Below, piece by piece: positions 1 to 7,800 of a stretch of DNA of 10,002 nt. Made by a program: the position numbers and the translations under genes. A model generated the notes under the pieces. That model was not told the origin of the DNA. It searched no databases and worked only from the letters and a program-made list of their open reading frames with translations. Each line of letters opens with the position of its first letter. Position 1 is the stretch's first letter. Location of the stretch: contig CAXRGH010000224.1 of assembly GCA_964230195.1 (NCBI GenBank), positions 1-10,002 of the forward strand, given 5' to 3'. This DNA comes from CAXRGH01 sp964230195 (GTDB lineage: Bacteria; Pseudomonadota; Gammaproteobacteria; Enterobacterales; Alteromonadaceae).

Positions 1-1
1 G

Positions 2-187
2 GCGACCGGGGTTGTTGACAAATCTGGACACTTGTTCCATCAAAACAATATCGTTATTAATAGTGATCCTCACTTCTACGATTGGGAAAACAAAGATTTT
101 CGTTTGAAGGAATCATCACCTATTTTTCAGCAATTACCTGATTTTGAGCCAATCCCATTTGAAAAAATCGGTTTAACGGCACAGTGA
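2..187 (+). CDS. C-terminal end of a probable right-handed beta-helix protein (partial)
   Basis: An open frame enters from the left edge and ends at TGA 185-187, giving about 61 residues. The tail contains an N-K-D-F-x-L-K-x-x-S-P-I-F stretch followed by F-E-P-I-P-F-E-K-I-G-L. This pattern is typical of the last turn and C-terminal cap of secreted right-handed parallel beta-helix proteins, including polysaccharide lyases and other carbohydrate-acting proteins. The catalytic part lies outside the window, so no substrate can be named. A hairpin terminator follows about 16 bp after the stop, so this is the last gene of its transcript. The family call rests on the tail pattern alone and is moderately sure; the enzymatic role is unknown. 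Confidence 0.6.
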   Translation, partial: ATGVVDKSGHLFHQNNIVINSDPHFYDWENKDFRLKESSPIFQQLPDFEPIPFEKIGLTAQ

Positions 188-202
188 GCGTGTCGTTTAA
201 AT

Positions 203-240
203 GCAGCCCTTGGTTGGTAGTAAGAGGGCTGTGTTTTATT
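203..240 (+). terminator. Intrinsic terminator after the beta-helix gene
   Basis: CAGCCCT (204-210) pairs with AGGGCTG (225-231) across a 14-nt loop, and a G-U pair can extend the stem by one. The stem is followed by GTTTTATT, a short T-rich tract. The position just after the stop codon at 187 fits a Rho-independent terminator for the left-edge gene. Confidence 0.6.
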
Positions 241-266
241 CAACGTAAGCTTGGTGAAATAATCAT

Positions 267-604
267 TCACTGTGAGTCAGTATCTTTTGCCATTTCAATT
301 ATGGCTTTAACCTCAACGATAAGGCGTTGTGGTGCGTTTACTCCCAAGTAAATCTGGTCGCCGCTGGTTGAGGTAACTTTGACATTAGGAGCACCAGAGT
401 GGTTGTAACGCTTTACTCCTTTATCTCTTCTAATAAAATGGTTGTTTTTTCGATGCTGACGATGTCGGTAAGCGGAATTGATAACGGATTAAACACTCCA
501 AATCGAACGGTGAATTTGTCATCGGCTAGCGACATAGGTCGACGCGATATCGCTCTATGTTCGGCAATATCCTCAAAGTGCTCTCCGTGCTGAAACTTGG
601 GCAT
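267..604 (-). pseudogene. Frameshifted, N-terminally truncated PH-like membrane-protein remnant
   Basis: Two minus-strand frames join into one protein-like sequence. The first runs from ATG 604-602 for 63 codons to TAA 415-413. The second, in another frame, carries on as G-V-K-R-Y-N-H-S-G-A-P-N-V-K-V and ends at TGA 269-267. A single extra A in the A-run of the minus strand (T-run 420-422 on +) would fuse them as E-E-I-K-G-V-K-R-Y. The fused sequence reads like the cytoplasmic part of small bacterial proteins with a PH-like domain: H-R-A-I-x-R-R-P, then V-R-F-G-V-F-x-x-x-x-I-P-L-x-D-I, then A-P-N-V-K-V and Y-L-G-V-N-A-P-Q-R-L. Such proteins normally begin with two membrane helices; here the frame is closed by TGA just upstream of the ATG and no hydrophobic remnant is apparent. 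So the gene looks both truncated and frameshifted. A sequencing indel could explain the frameshift but not the missing N-terminus. The family call is by eye. Confidence 0.5.
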
Positions 605-967
605 TAATCATATCCGAAGCAGAGTTAAAATAATACAAACTGGCAAATTGTTATTTGCAGTAAATACGGTTATTTGTAATTAATAATACACATCGAATCG
701 AGTTCCTATTGCTCTGTAACTATTCACTAATCAATTCAATCTCGCGGTACTGGAGTTTTTGTCAAAATAAATGAACCATGCACCGCTTCTTGCAGTATCA
801 CTTGGCTAAAAAGGGAATCGAGCAAGCGCAGAGAGTAGCGGCACTAAAACTCTGTATGAAAGTTAATATAGTAACTAGACTTTTAGGATGAAAACTGCTC
901 ATACTGTACCTATAATAATGACTAATAACCAAAGACTTAGCATGGATTATCATCAAGGAGTTTGTCG
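605..967. other. Gene-free stretch upstream of the ovothiol operon
   Basis: About 360 bp separate the PH-like remnant from the first operon gene. I see no coding frame with a credible start, no tRNA-like fold and no repeat. The right end carries the predicted promoter and ribosome binding site of the operon (listed separately). A 37-codon frame at 778-891 has no ribosome binding site and is not called. Confidence 0.6.
888..916 (+). promoter_or_regulatory. Predicted sigma70-type promoter of the ovo operon
   Basis: A perfect -10 hexamer TATAAT lies at 911-916. With a 17-bp spacer, the -35 position is ATGAAA (888-893), which matches four of six consensus bases. A start of transcription near 923 would leave about 45 nt of leader before the TTG start at 968. 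The strong -10 and weak -35 suggest help from an activator, but no operator is recognisable. Confidence 0.45.
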
Positions 968-970
968 TTG
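955..970 (+). promoter_or_regulatory. Ribosome binding site fixing a TTG start
   Basis: AAGGAG at 955-960 is a near-perfect Shine-Dalgarno sequence. Two in-frame TTG codons follow, at 962 and 968. The first is only one base away and cannot be used efficiently; the second has a 7-nt spacing. The start at TTG 968 is therefore preferred. Confidence 0.7.
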
Positions 971-2167
971 ATTAACGACAATACGCATCACATTAATCAA
1001 GCGTCTCGATATCGCCACTTATGTTGTTTGGTGATAGAGCATTTAACTCAAAAGATCCAATCACGAGGTTATCGGCCGGTGTTACATTTTGAGTTAGAGG
1101 GGGTGTTTGAATATTCAAATGGTCGTAAGCCGATAACGAACTTTGATTCTATTAACAATGAACTCAAGCGTAAAGGCATTGACGGTGTCATTGTTGATGA
1201 ATATTGGGCTAATCAATGGGAATATGTGTCGTCATTTAATGGGCAGTCTCCTTTAAAAGAAGCTAAAAATCTTGCTAACGTATTTCATGTTTTACCAAAG
1301 CTTGTAAAACCGCTGGGGGTTGAACGGGTGTTGTTTAAGCCTGTCGTGTGGAGTGGCGATCGAGGTAGATATGTAGCCGGATCAGCAGCAATATTCGCTA
1401 ACGACAATCGTCCTGTCCACATACCAAACGCGATCCAAATTAATATCAGTCTAGAGGATGCTGAAGGGCAAAATGCTGTTGCCACGAGCTTTGTGGGTGA
1501 ATGGATACAGTATCAATTATTATGCACCGGAAGAACGCATTGTGTTCTCTTTTTACCAGAACAGGATGCTTTTGAACGAATAAAGCTTCGTACGCAATAT
1601 GGCCTGTCGGCCGAACTTTGTTCTCCCTATTCTTTGACGTCCGGTCATCAGGGTAGTATCGCGCTGTACAAAAAAATAGGGAAACATAATCAACCACTAG
1701 GTATAGAACCTCAGGTATTGGGTGCTAATAATCAAATACTAAGCTATACGGTTAATTGGCAAAAAACCGCAAGAGTTGAACATCGATTGGGCGCTACAAG
1801 CAATTTTTATGATCCATTTGTCAATGTAATCTATATTTTGATGAATGTTTTGGAAGCATTGACGGAATATGAAAAAGATACGACGCAATTACCTCCGCCC
1901 TTTAACGAAGTATGTCTCCCTCAGCATCTCGTTTCGGGATCATGGCGGAATGGTCTTGCTGATAATGCTACGGACTCGGATGATGGGCTGGATGCTGTAA
2001 CATTATTTCGTACTGATGACTGGTTCGAAACGATGTTGAATACCTTGTGTATGGATTCAGAAAAACACGCGTTAACTGGCGCAGGGACTCGTATAAAACG
2101 GCAAGTTATGTCGCGTTTCGAGTCTGTAATAGAAACAAATAACAAAAATGATAAAGGTGTCTCATGA
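968..2167 (+). CDS. Divergent glutamine-synthetase-fold protein, first gene of the ovothiol operon
   Basis: A 399-residue protein from TTG 968. By eye it matches the catalytic domain of the glutamine synthetase/gamma-glutamyl-ligase superfamily. In order I see F-E-L-E (41-44) where GS has G-x-E-x-E-F; N-Q-W-E (82-85) where GS has G-Q-x-E; an L-K-E-A-K-N-L helix; an F-K-P strand (123-125); I-Q-I-N-I-S-L (156-162) followed by D-A-E-G-Q-N, where GS has M-H-x-H-x-S-L and x-x-G-x-N; and A-R-V-E-H-R-L (268-274) where GS has R-x-E-x-R. Oddities: the ~100-residue N-terminal beta-grasp domain is absent, both histidines of the M-H-x-H motif are Q157 and N159, and the arginine-rich loop before R-x-E-x-R is not recognisable. 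It may be a non-canonical ligase or a non-catalytic partner. The stop overlaps the ovoA start by 4 bp (ATGA), so the two are translationally coupled. Alternatives are an amidoligase-type relative or an unrelated fold. The substrate is unknown. Confidence 0.5.
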   Translation: MINDNTHHINQASRYRHLCCLVIEHLTQKIQSRGYRPVLHFELEGVFEYSNGRKPITNFDSINNELKRKGIDGVIVDEYWANQWEYVSSFNGQSPLKEAKNLANVFHVLPKLVKPLGVERVLFKPVVWSGDRGRYVAGSAAIFANDNRPVHIPNAIQINISLEDAEGQNAVATSFVGEWIQYQLLCTGRTHCVLFLPEQDAFERIKLRTQYGLSAELCSPYSLTSGHQGSIALYKKIGKHNQPLGIEPQVLGANNQILSYTVNWQKTARVEHRLGATSNFYDPFVNVIYILMNVLEALTEYEKDTTQLPPPFNEVCLPQHLVSGSWRNGLADNATDSDDGLDAVTLFRTDDWFETMLNTLCMDSEKHALTGAGTRIKRQVMSRFESVIETNNKNDKGVS

Positions 2168-4275
2168 TTAAATTGAGTAAACCACCCCGACTAAACGGAC
2201 AGAGCTGCGATGTAACCCGTGGACAAATTAGACAGTACTTTACCGAAACCTGGGATGTGTATGAGTCCCTGTTTTCGTTGATTGTTGATGAGCAAGGCTT
2301 TTATGAGAGAGCTGAATCTTTGCGTCACCCACTGATATTTTACTTTGGTCATACTGCGGTTTTCTTCATAAATAAGTTGGTCTTGGGTAAGTATCTCGGT
2401 CGTCGAATCGACCATCACATTGAATCCACGTGTGCCGTCGGTGTTGATGAAATGTCATGGGATGATCTAAACCCTAATAACTACCAATGGCCAACAGTTA
2501 CGCAGGTCAAACAGTACCGAGACACAGTTAGAAAAACCGTTCTTGATCTGATTGATGAAATGCCATTAACGTTGCCCATTACTCAAGATTCGTTAGCTTG
2601 GGTAATTCTGATGGGCATTGAACATGAGCGAATACATCTAGAAACATCGTCTGTGATTATTAGGATGCTTGACCTTAAATATCTCCAGCCGAGTAGCCAA
2701 TGGGCCCCGTGTGATACGGACGGTCATCTCGCACCTGACAATTCGTTAGTCGCGTTTTCAGAAACGGAGATTACTCTGGGGAAACCCGAGGCTAACGATA
2801 CTTACGGATGGGATAACGAGTACGGTAAGCTGGATGTCACTGTCTCTGAGTTTGAAGCCAGTAAAATGTTGGTGTCCAATCAAGAATATATGGCCTTTGT
2901 CGAAGCTGGTGGGTATCAGGAGCCTCGCTGGTGGACTGAGGAAGGGAGGGCATGGCTTGATTACACAAAAGCACGAATGCCTCGCTTTTGGTATTTAAAA
3001 GACAATGAGTATTTTCAGCGTAATCTTTGCTCCATTACTCCTTTGCCTCTGAGTTGGCCGGTTGAAGTGAACTACCTTGAGGCGAAAGCGTTTTGTCAGT
3101 GGAAAACAGAATCGCAAGGAATATTCGTGCGCTTACCCGTCGAGGCTGAGTGGCAAGTACTAAGAGACACATTAAAAACCGACCTCGGAGAATGGGATGT
3201 TGCACCAGGTAATATAAATTTAGAAGGATTTGCTTCGTCGTGTCCCGTTGATAGACACAAACAGGGAGACCTGTTCGATATTATTGGTAACGTCTGGCAG
3301 TGGACGGAGAGTCCCGTCGATGGTTACCCAGGATTTAAAGTGCATCCACTCTATGATGATTTCTCTACACCAACGTTTGACGGTAAGCATAACTTGATCA
3401 AAGGCGGATCATGGATTTCAACTGGAAATGAGGCTACTAGAGACTCACGCTATGCGTTTCGTCGTCATTTCTTTCAACATGCGGGATTTCGATATGTGGT
3501 TTCTCAAGAGCCGACCACGCCAATCACGCCCGTCAATGAATATGAGACACAACCAGACATTAGTCAGCTGCTCTATCATCATTTTTCTGGCTCAGCTATT
3601 AGCGGTCATGGTCATATCCACAAAGAGTTTGAATACCTTGCCAGTCTTGTCAATGAACACGTGAATGAGAACAATAAGGTGCTTGATCTCGGCTGCGGTG
3701 GTGGGCGACTTAGTTTTGAACTAGCGAAATCCTTTCCTCATGTTGATGGTATCGACTTCACCGCACGGCACATTCAACATTGTCTGCAGTTAAAGGAGAC
3801 TGGCTGTATCCGATTTGCGGTGCCGCAACTTGGTGAGTTGCTCGATTATCACGAGGTAGAGCTTTCTGAATACATCGATCCAGCCCTCGCAAAAAACGTC
3901 CATTTTATACAAGGCGATGGGCATAACCTAAAACCGCAATTCACAGGATATGATGCGATTGTGTGCCATGATGTGTTGGAGCATGCGTATGCCCCGAAGC
4001 AATTACTCGATTGTCTCGTTGGACGTTTGAACACAGACGGAATTTTAGTGTTAGGTTCTTGCTATCAATGGCATGTTAATGACAACCGCGATGTATGGCT
4101 TGGTGGTTACAAAGACAATGGTGAGAATGTTGATACTCTTCAACACATTCAAGAGCTCTATAGCGAGCAGTTGCAACTGATTAGGTGTGAGCCTGTTGTG
4201 CGCGAGTGGCGCGAAAATCAGCGCTCAAGACGGTTAACCGATATGGAAGTGTCGGTGTGGAAGAAGCGTCATTAA
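2164..4275 (+). CDS. ovoA: OvoA: 5-histidylcysteine sulfoxide synthase / N-methyltransferase
   Basis: OvoA is a cytoplasmic non-heme iron enzyme that uses oxygen to join cysteine to C5 of histidine as a sulfoxide. Its C-terminal domain later methylates the imidazole nitrogen with S-adenosylmethionine. All three expected domains are present in 703 residues, a full-length bifunctional OvoA. A DinB-like helical domain (about 20-170) carries H63 and an H-x3-H-x-E motif (H154, H158, E160), which fits the three-histidine iron site of this family. A formylglycine-generating-enzyme/sulfatase-modifying domain (about 200-450) ends with G-G-S-W (414-417), R-x-x-F-R-R-H-F and G-F-R-Y. A class I methyltransferase (about 480-703) has V-L-D-L-G-C-G-G-G (506-514) and C-H-D-V-L-E-H. 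ATG 2164 overlaps the upstream stop (ATGA), and the TAA overlaps the ovoB start by one base (TAATG). No key residue looks lost. Confidence 0.95.
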   Translation: MIKLSKPPRLNGQSCDVTRGQIRQYFTETWDVYESLFSLIVDEQGFYERAESLRHPLIFYFGHTAVFFINKLVLGKYLGRRIDHHIESTCAVGVDEMSWDDLNPNNYQWPTVTQVKQYRDTVRKTVLDLIDEMPLTLPITQDSLAWVILMGIEHERIHLETSSVIIRMLDLKYLQPSSQWAPCDTDGHLAPDNSLVAFSETEITLGKPEANDTYGWDNEYGKLDVTVSEFEASKMLVSNQEYMAFVEAGGYQEPRWWTEEGRAWLDYTKARMPRFWYLKDNEYFQRNLCSITPLPLSWPVEVNYLEAKAFCQWKTESQGIFVRLPVEAEWQVLRDTLKTDLGEWDVAPGNINLEGFASSCPVDRHKQGDLFDIIGNVWQWTESPVDGYPGFKVHPLYDDFSTPTFDGKHNLIKGGSWISTGNEATRDSRYAFRRHFFQHAGFRYVVSQEPTTPITPVNEYETQPDISQLLYHHFSGSAISGHGHIHKEFEYLASLVNEHVNENNKVLDLGCGGGRLSFELAKSFPHVDGIDFTARHIQHCLQLKETGCIRFAVPQLGELLDYHEVELSEYIDPALAKNVHFIQGDGHNLKPQFTGYDAIVCHDVLEHAYAPKQLLDCLVGRLNTDGILVLGSCYQWHVNDNRDVWLGGYKDNGENVDTLQHIQELYSEQLQLIRCEPVVREWRENQRSRRLTDMEVSVWKKRH

Positions 4276-5414
4276 TGCAACACTTGAGATTTGAAAAAGC
4301 ACCCCATCTAGATTTTATTCAGTCTTTGGCTGGAAAGGTCACCTGGAATGCAAGTGATTCTTGTGGACCCTTGATGTCCTTAGCCGACTTAAGCGAGGTC
4401 GCCAATATTGATATTGAAGACCTGCTTCAACAACCCTTGGGTTATAACAGTATTAATGGAAGCGATGAACTTCTGTCTGCGCTCGACTCGTGTGGTTATT
4501 ATCCCCAAGGGTGCCAGTTTCGAACATTCAGTGGCGCACAGGAGGCACTGTTCATATTGTTCAATATACTGTTAGAGCCCGGCGACACAGTCGTGCTTCC
4601 AGAGGTCGGTTATCCATCCCTCGAGCTTACTCCAAGGGCGCTCTGCGCTGAACTATCGCGATACTCAATCTCAGTAACGCAGTCGGGAAAATCGGTTGTG
4701 GAGCAAATTTGTGACAAGTTGACTCTCTCGCCAAAGCTATTGATCATTAATTCTCCTCACAATCCAAGTGGCCGGTCTATGGCCCAGGACGATATCAACC
4801 AAATTATTGCAGTCGCTAAAGCTCATGACACTTGGGTCCTATTTGATGATGTAACCGCATGGCTAGACGGTGAGATTAATCATCAAACTAAGCTTGAGTA
4901 TGACCGCGCAGTGTCGGTAAACGTGATGTCAAAGGTTTTTGGCTTACCCGGCGTTAGAGTGGGGTGGATGGCCACTAAAAACACATGGCTGGCAGAGCAA
5001 GCTACTGTATTTAAAGGTTATTTAAGCATTTGCACCTCTCGCCTTGATGATGTCATTTCTGGTTACGCGTTACGCTACCTAAGGCCATTGATGGCACGAA
5101 CCGTGGAAGTCATTTCGTCAAATAAAACGTATTTCCACACTCAACTTCAGAGAATCGATGATGAAGTGATTTTTGATGAAAGCAGCAATGGGATTGTTAC
5201 GGAACTTCTATTGCCTCAGATTTGTCAGGAGGAGGCATTAGCATTCAGTCGGTATCTTGCAGAGCACAAGCACACTCTTATCTTACCGTTATCGTTATTT
5301 GGTGACCTGCGAGCTGGCTTTCGGGTCGGCTTTGGTAATGCGAACTGCAAGCTGGCGTTTAAGCATTTTATTGATGGCTATTTGCAATGGAAAAGTGTTG
5401 TCCGTTGCAAATAG
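4275..5414 (+). CDS. ovoB: OvoB: PLP-dependent 5-histidylcysteine sulfoxide lyase
   Basis: OvoB cleaves the C-S bond of the OvoA product to release 5-thiohistidine, which the OvoA methyltransferase domain converts to ovothiol A. The 379-residue protein has the fold-type I aminotransferase layout: F-S-G-A-Q-E-A cofactor loop, P-G-D-T-V-V-L-P-E-V-G-Y-P, N-S-P-H-N-P-S-G, F-D-D (D191, likely the residue contacting the pyridine nitrogen), the PLP lysine K220 in S-K-V-F-G-L-P-G-V-R-V-G-W, and a C-terminal R-x-G-F-R-V-G-F-G substrate-carboxylate segment. By sequence alone it could be annotated as an aminotransferase; the junction with ovoA decides the role. ATG 4275 is chosen because it gives a TAATG junction with ovoA. 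An in-frame GTG at 4206 would overlap ovoA by 70 bp and lacks a good ribosome binding site. The last 12 codons and stop lie inside a strong stem-loop. Confidence 0.88.
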   Translation: MQHLRFEKAPHLDFIQSLAGKVTWNASDSCGPLMSLADLSEVANIDIEDLLQQPLGYNSINGSDELLSALDSCGYYPQGCQFRTFSGAQEALFILFNILLEPGDTVVLPEVGYPSLELTPRALCAELSRYSISVTQSGKSVVEQICDKLTLSPKLLIINSPHNPSGRSMAQDDINQIIAVAKAHDTWVLFDDVTAWLDGEINHQTKLEYDRAVSVNVMSKVFGLPGVRVGWMATKNTWLAEQATVFKGYLSICTSRLDDVISGYALRYLRPLMARTVEVISSNKTYFHTQLQRIDDEVIFDESSNGIVTELLLPQICQEEALAFSRYLAEHKHTLILPLSLFGDLRAGFRVGFGNANCKLAFKHFIDGYLQWKSVVRCK

Positions 5415-5416
5415 CC
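5376..5416. repeat. Strong stem-loop spanning the ovoB 3' end at the convergent junction
   Basis: GGCTATTTGCAA (5376-5387) is exactly the reverse complement of TTGCAAATAGCC (5405-5416). Inside it a T-G wobble and GGA/TCC pairs extend the stem to 16 positions, leaving a 9-nt loop (5392-5400). It covers the last 12 codons and stop of ovoB and ends 9 bp from the cydB stop codon. Neither side has a T-tract, so it is not a textbook intrinsic terminator. It could act as a bidirectional 3'-end stabiliser or as a barrier between the two converging operons. Confidence 0.6.
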
Positions 5417-5425
5417 CATGAGAAC

Positions 5426-6424
5426 TTAGTAGTAGGTTAATGGTTCTACCTTTCCCCAAAAGATACGGTAGGAGAATACCGTGTACATCAGGATAGCGGG
5501 GATAACAATCAAACTGCCATATAATAAAAACCGCAGTGAAGAAGGATCTGTGATTGAGTCAAAGATACTGAGTTTTCCAGGCACCACATCAGGGTAGAAG
5601 CTGATGATTAGTCCAAGGTAACCGCCAACAAACACACAAACTACTAACGCGAATGGTACCCAAGCGGTCTTGAACCGCTTTCTGATAGCAAGTGTGAGCA
5701 GCCAATCATTGATACCAATCAAGCAAAAGCATAACAAAGGAAGGTTTAGTAAGAAAATTGCCTGCGGGAAAGTGAACCAAACAGTCATCACCTTATTGTT
5801 GATGATTGGGTTGACAGAACAGACGACGAGAATGGATATAAACGTTAATCGTCCTGCACGTTTTGCCCACACCGTTGCTTTTTGTTGAAGTTCACCATCC
5901 GTTTTCATGATTAGCCAAGCAGCGCCAATGAGGGTGTAAGCAACGCAAACCCCGAGACCAGATATCAAAGAGAAGGCCACAGAGTAAATGGTATATTCAA
6001 ATTGCATAACGTAGAGCCCTAACATGAATCCCTGCATAAAAGCGGTCAACGCTGAGCCGAATTTAAATAAACGATCCCAGAGCCTTTTATTGTGGCTTTT
6101 GACTTTAGCGCGAAAATCAAATGCCACTCCCCGAATAATGAGACCAATCAGCATAATACTAACGGGAATATAAAGAGCGCCAAGAACGAGGCTATGAGCC
6201 ACTGGAAATGCAATTAACAATAATCCGACAGCTAATACTAACCATGTTTCGTTCGCATCCCAGAATGGCCCTATGGACGCTATCATGGTGTCGCTTTCGG
6301 TTTCATTGTTCGTGGGTAACAACATTCCCACACCAAGGTCATAACCATCGAGCAATGCATAGACGATGATTGCAAAGGCCATTAGACTAGCAAATATAAT
6401 GGGTAGCTGTGCATCACTAAACAT
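5426..6424 (-). CDS. cydB: Cytochrome bd quinol oxidase subunit II (CydB, cyanide-insensitive type)
   Basis: Subunit II of the inner-membrane cytochrome bd oxidase, which oxidises quinol and reduces oxygen to water without pumping protons. The 332-residue protein is almost wholly hydrophobic with about eight to nine membrane segments. It shows family motifs D-G-Y-D-L-G-V-G-M-L (26-35, including D29) and G-P-F-W-D-A-N-E-T-W-L-V (52-63). The length is shorter than E. coli CydB (379) and fits the CioB-like group. ATG 6424 is chosen because AAAGGAG (6437-6431 on the minus strand) sits 6 nt upstream; a longer in-frame start at 6445 adds only seven residues and has no such site. It overlaps the end of cydA by 8 bp. 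No cydX-like small subunit follows, as the stop meets the ovoB 3' end within 11 bp. Confidence 0.95.
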   Translation of the reverse strand: MFSDAQLPIIFASLMAFAIIVYALLDGYDLGVGMLLPTNNETESDTMIASIGPFWDANETWLVLAVGLLLIAFPVAHSLVLGALYIPVSIMLIGLIIRGVAFDFRAKVKSHNKRLWDRLFKFGSALTAFMQGFMLGLYVMQFEYTIYSVAFSLISGLGVCVAYTLIGAAWLIMKTDGELQQKATVWAKRAGRLTFISILVVCSVNPIINNKVMTVWFTFPQAIFLLNLPLLCFCLIGINDWLLTLAIRKRFKTAWVPFALVVCVFVGGYLGLIISFYPDVVPGKLSIFDSITDPSSLRFLLYGSLIVIPAILMYTVFSYRIFWGKVEPLTYY

Positions 6425-7781
6425 GTTGGACTCCTTTAATGTCACTCACTGTAGGTTGATTATCTTTGGTTTCATACTCTTCAATCGTGATGGACCTTTT
6501 TGCCATAGTGAATATGGTTTTGATATACCAATACAAAAGGAATGCATAAGTTGTTAGATAGAGTGCGAGGGTGAAGGAAACCGCGGTAGGCGGTTGATCA
6601 GTAACCGCCGCATGTGTGGTTAGAATACCTTGAACAAGATAAGGTTGTCGTCCAATTTCTGTTACGTACCAGCCCGCTAGTGTTGCGATCCAGCCTGAAA
6701 AAGTCATAAAGTAAACGGATTTAAGTAACCAGTGTGGTGGTGATTCACGGTGCTTTACTAGGATAGCGCTACCCGCCAAACTGACTATCAACATCAATAA
6801 TCCCAAACCAACCATGATTCTAAAACTGAAGAAGATAGGGCGCATTGGAGGATGTTGGTCAGGAAAATCGTTAAGCCCTTTCAACTCTCCATTCCAGTCA
6901 TGAGTGAGGATCAGGCTAGCAAGTTTGGGGATGCTGATTTCCCAACGGTTTTGTCTTGTTTCGTCATCTGGGATAGCAAATAAAAGTAGCGGAGCACCTT
7001 GCTTTGTATCCCAAATGCCCTCCATGGCAGCCACTTTTTGTGGTTGATGTTTCAGGGTGTTTAAGCCATGCAAGTCTCCCACAAACATTTGAATTGGCGT
7101 GAGAACCGCAGCCGCCAGTAATGCCACTCTTAGCGCTATTCTTGGCGCTTTTTTGTGATCACCCTTCAATAATCGGTAGGCAGAGATGCCGGCAATGAAA
7201 AAGCTTGCTGTTAATCCGGAAGCGAGGAGGGTGTGTCCGAGGCGGTAGGGAAAGGATGGATTAAAAATGATAGCATACCAATCCGTCGCAAAGGCAACGC
7301 CGTCACGAACTTCGAAACCGGCTGGGGTGTGCATCCACGAATTCAATGCGAGTATCCAAAAAGCTGATAGAGAGGTCCCAAAAGCGACCAGCAATGTTGC
7401 TAGTGTATGAAGCCAGGGCGGTACCTTGTTAATACCAAATAGCATGATACCGAGAAATGTAGCTTCAAGAAAAAACGCGGTAAGAACTTCGTACCCTAGA
7501 AGTGGACCCGCAATGTTACCCACGGTTTCCATAAATCCAGGCCAATTGGTTCCAAACTGGAAACTCATAGTAATCCCACTGACCACACCAAGCGCAAAAG
7601 TTAATGCAAACACTTTTACCCAGAATCGATAGATACGCATCCACACAGGATGACCAGACAATTGAAACCTGATTTTGAAGAACACCAAGAACCATGCAAG
7701 GGCTATGGTAATGGTTGGAAAAAGAATGTGAAAACTAATATTCGCCGCAAATTGAATGCGAGAGAGCATGAAAACATCCAT
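6417..7781 (-). CDS. cydA: Cytochrome bd quinol oxidase subunit I (CydA/CioA, short Q-loop)
   Basis: Subunit I carries the three haems and the quinol site of the bd oxidase. The 454-residue protein starts M-D-V-F-M-L-S-R-I-Q-F-A. Expected ligands are visible: H18 for the high-spin haem, H183 (in H-T-L-L-A-S) and M323 (in F-R-I-M-V-G-L-G) for haem b558, E98 and E106 in the helix with Y-E-V-L-T-A-F-F-L-E, K249 and E254 in Q-P-Q-K-V-A-A-M-E of the Q-loop, and G-R-Q-P. The methionine ligand lies about 70 residues earlier than in E. coli CydA (M393). This shows the short Q-loop typical of the cyanide-insensitive (CioA) group. ATG 7781 is chosen because AAGGAG precedes it by 7 nt; an upstream in-frame ATG at 7856 would overlap the regulator gene. 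It lies 19 bp after the regulator stop and shares 8 bp with cydB, forming one operon. Confidence 0.96.
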   Translation of the reverse strand: MDVFMLSRIQFAANISFHILFPTITIALAWFLVFFKIRFQLSGHPVWMRIYRFWVKVFALTFALGVVSGITMSFQFGTNWPGFMETVGNIAGPLLGYEVLTAFFLEATFLGIMLFGINKVPPWLHTLATLLVAFGTSLSAFWILALNSWMHTPAGFEVRDGVAFATDWYAIIFNPSFPYRLGHTLLASGLTASFFIAGISAYRLLKGDHKKAPRIALRVALLAAAVLTPIQMFVGDLHGLNTLKHQPQKVAAMEGIWDTKQGAPLLLFAIPDDETRQNRWEISIPKLASLILTHDWNGELKGLNDFPDQHPPMRPIFFSFRIMVGLGLLMLIVSLAGSAILVKHRESPPHWLLKSVYFMTFSGWIATLAGWYVTEIGRQPYLVQGILTTHAAVTDQPPTAVSFTLALYLTTYAFLLYWYIKTIFTMAKRSITIEEYETKDNQPTVSDIKGVQHV

Positions 7782-7800
7782 GGTTAATCTCCTTAAATAC

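Noticed and set aside
267..412. The Y-L-G-V-N-A-P stretch looked like the CsrA motif I-G-V-N-A-P.
   Set aside because: The rest of the sequence does not fit CsrA length or order, and it continues smoothly from a PH-like upstream half.
778..891. A 37-codon + strand frame upstream of the ovothiol operon, considered as a leader peptide.
   Set aside because: No ribosome binding site, no regulatory codon run and no attenuator-like hairpins after it. It also ends before the predicted operon promoter's -10.
4206..4274. A GTG start that would lengthen OvoB by 23 residues.
   Set aside because: It overlaps ovoA by 70 bp without a good ribosome binding site, and the added residues do not resemble an aminotransferase N-terminus. 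ATG 4275 gives a clean TAATG junction.
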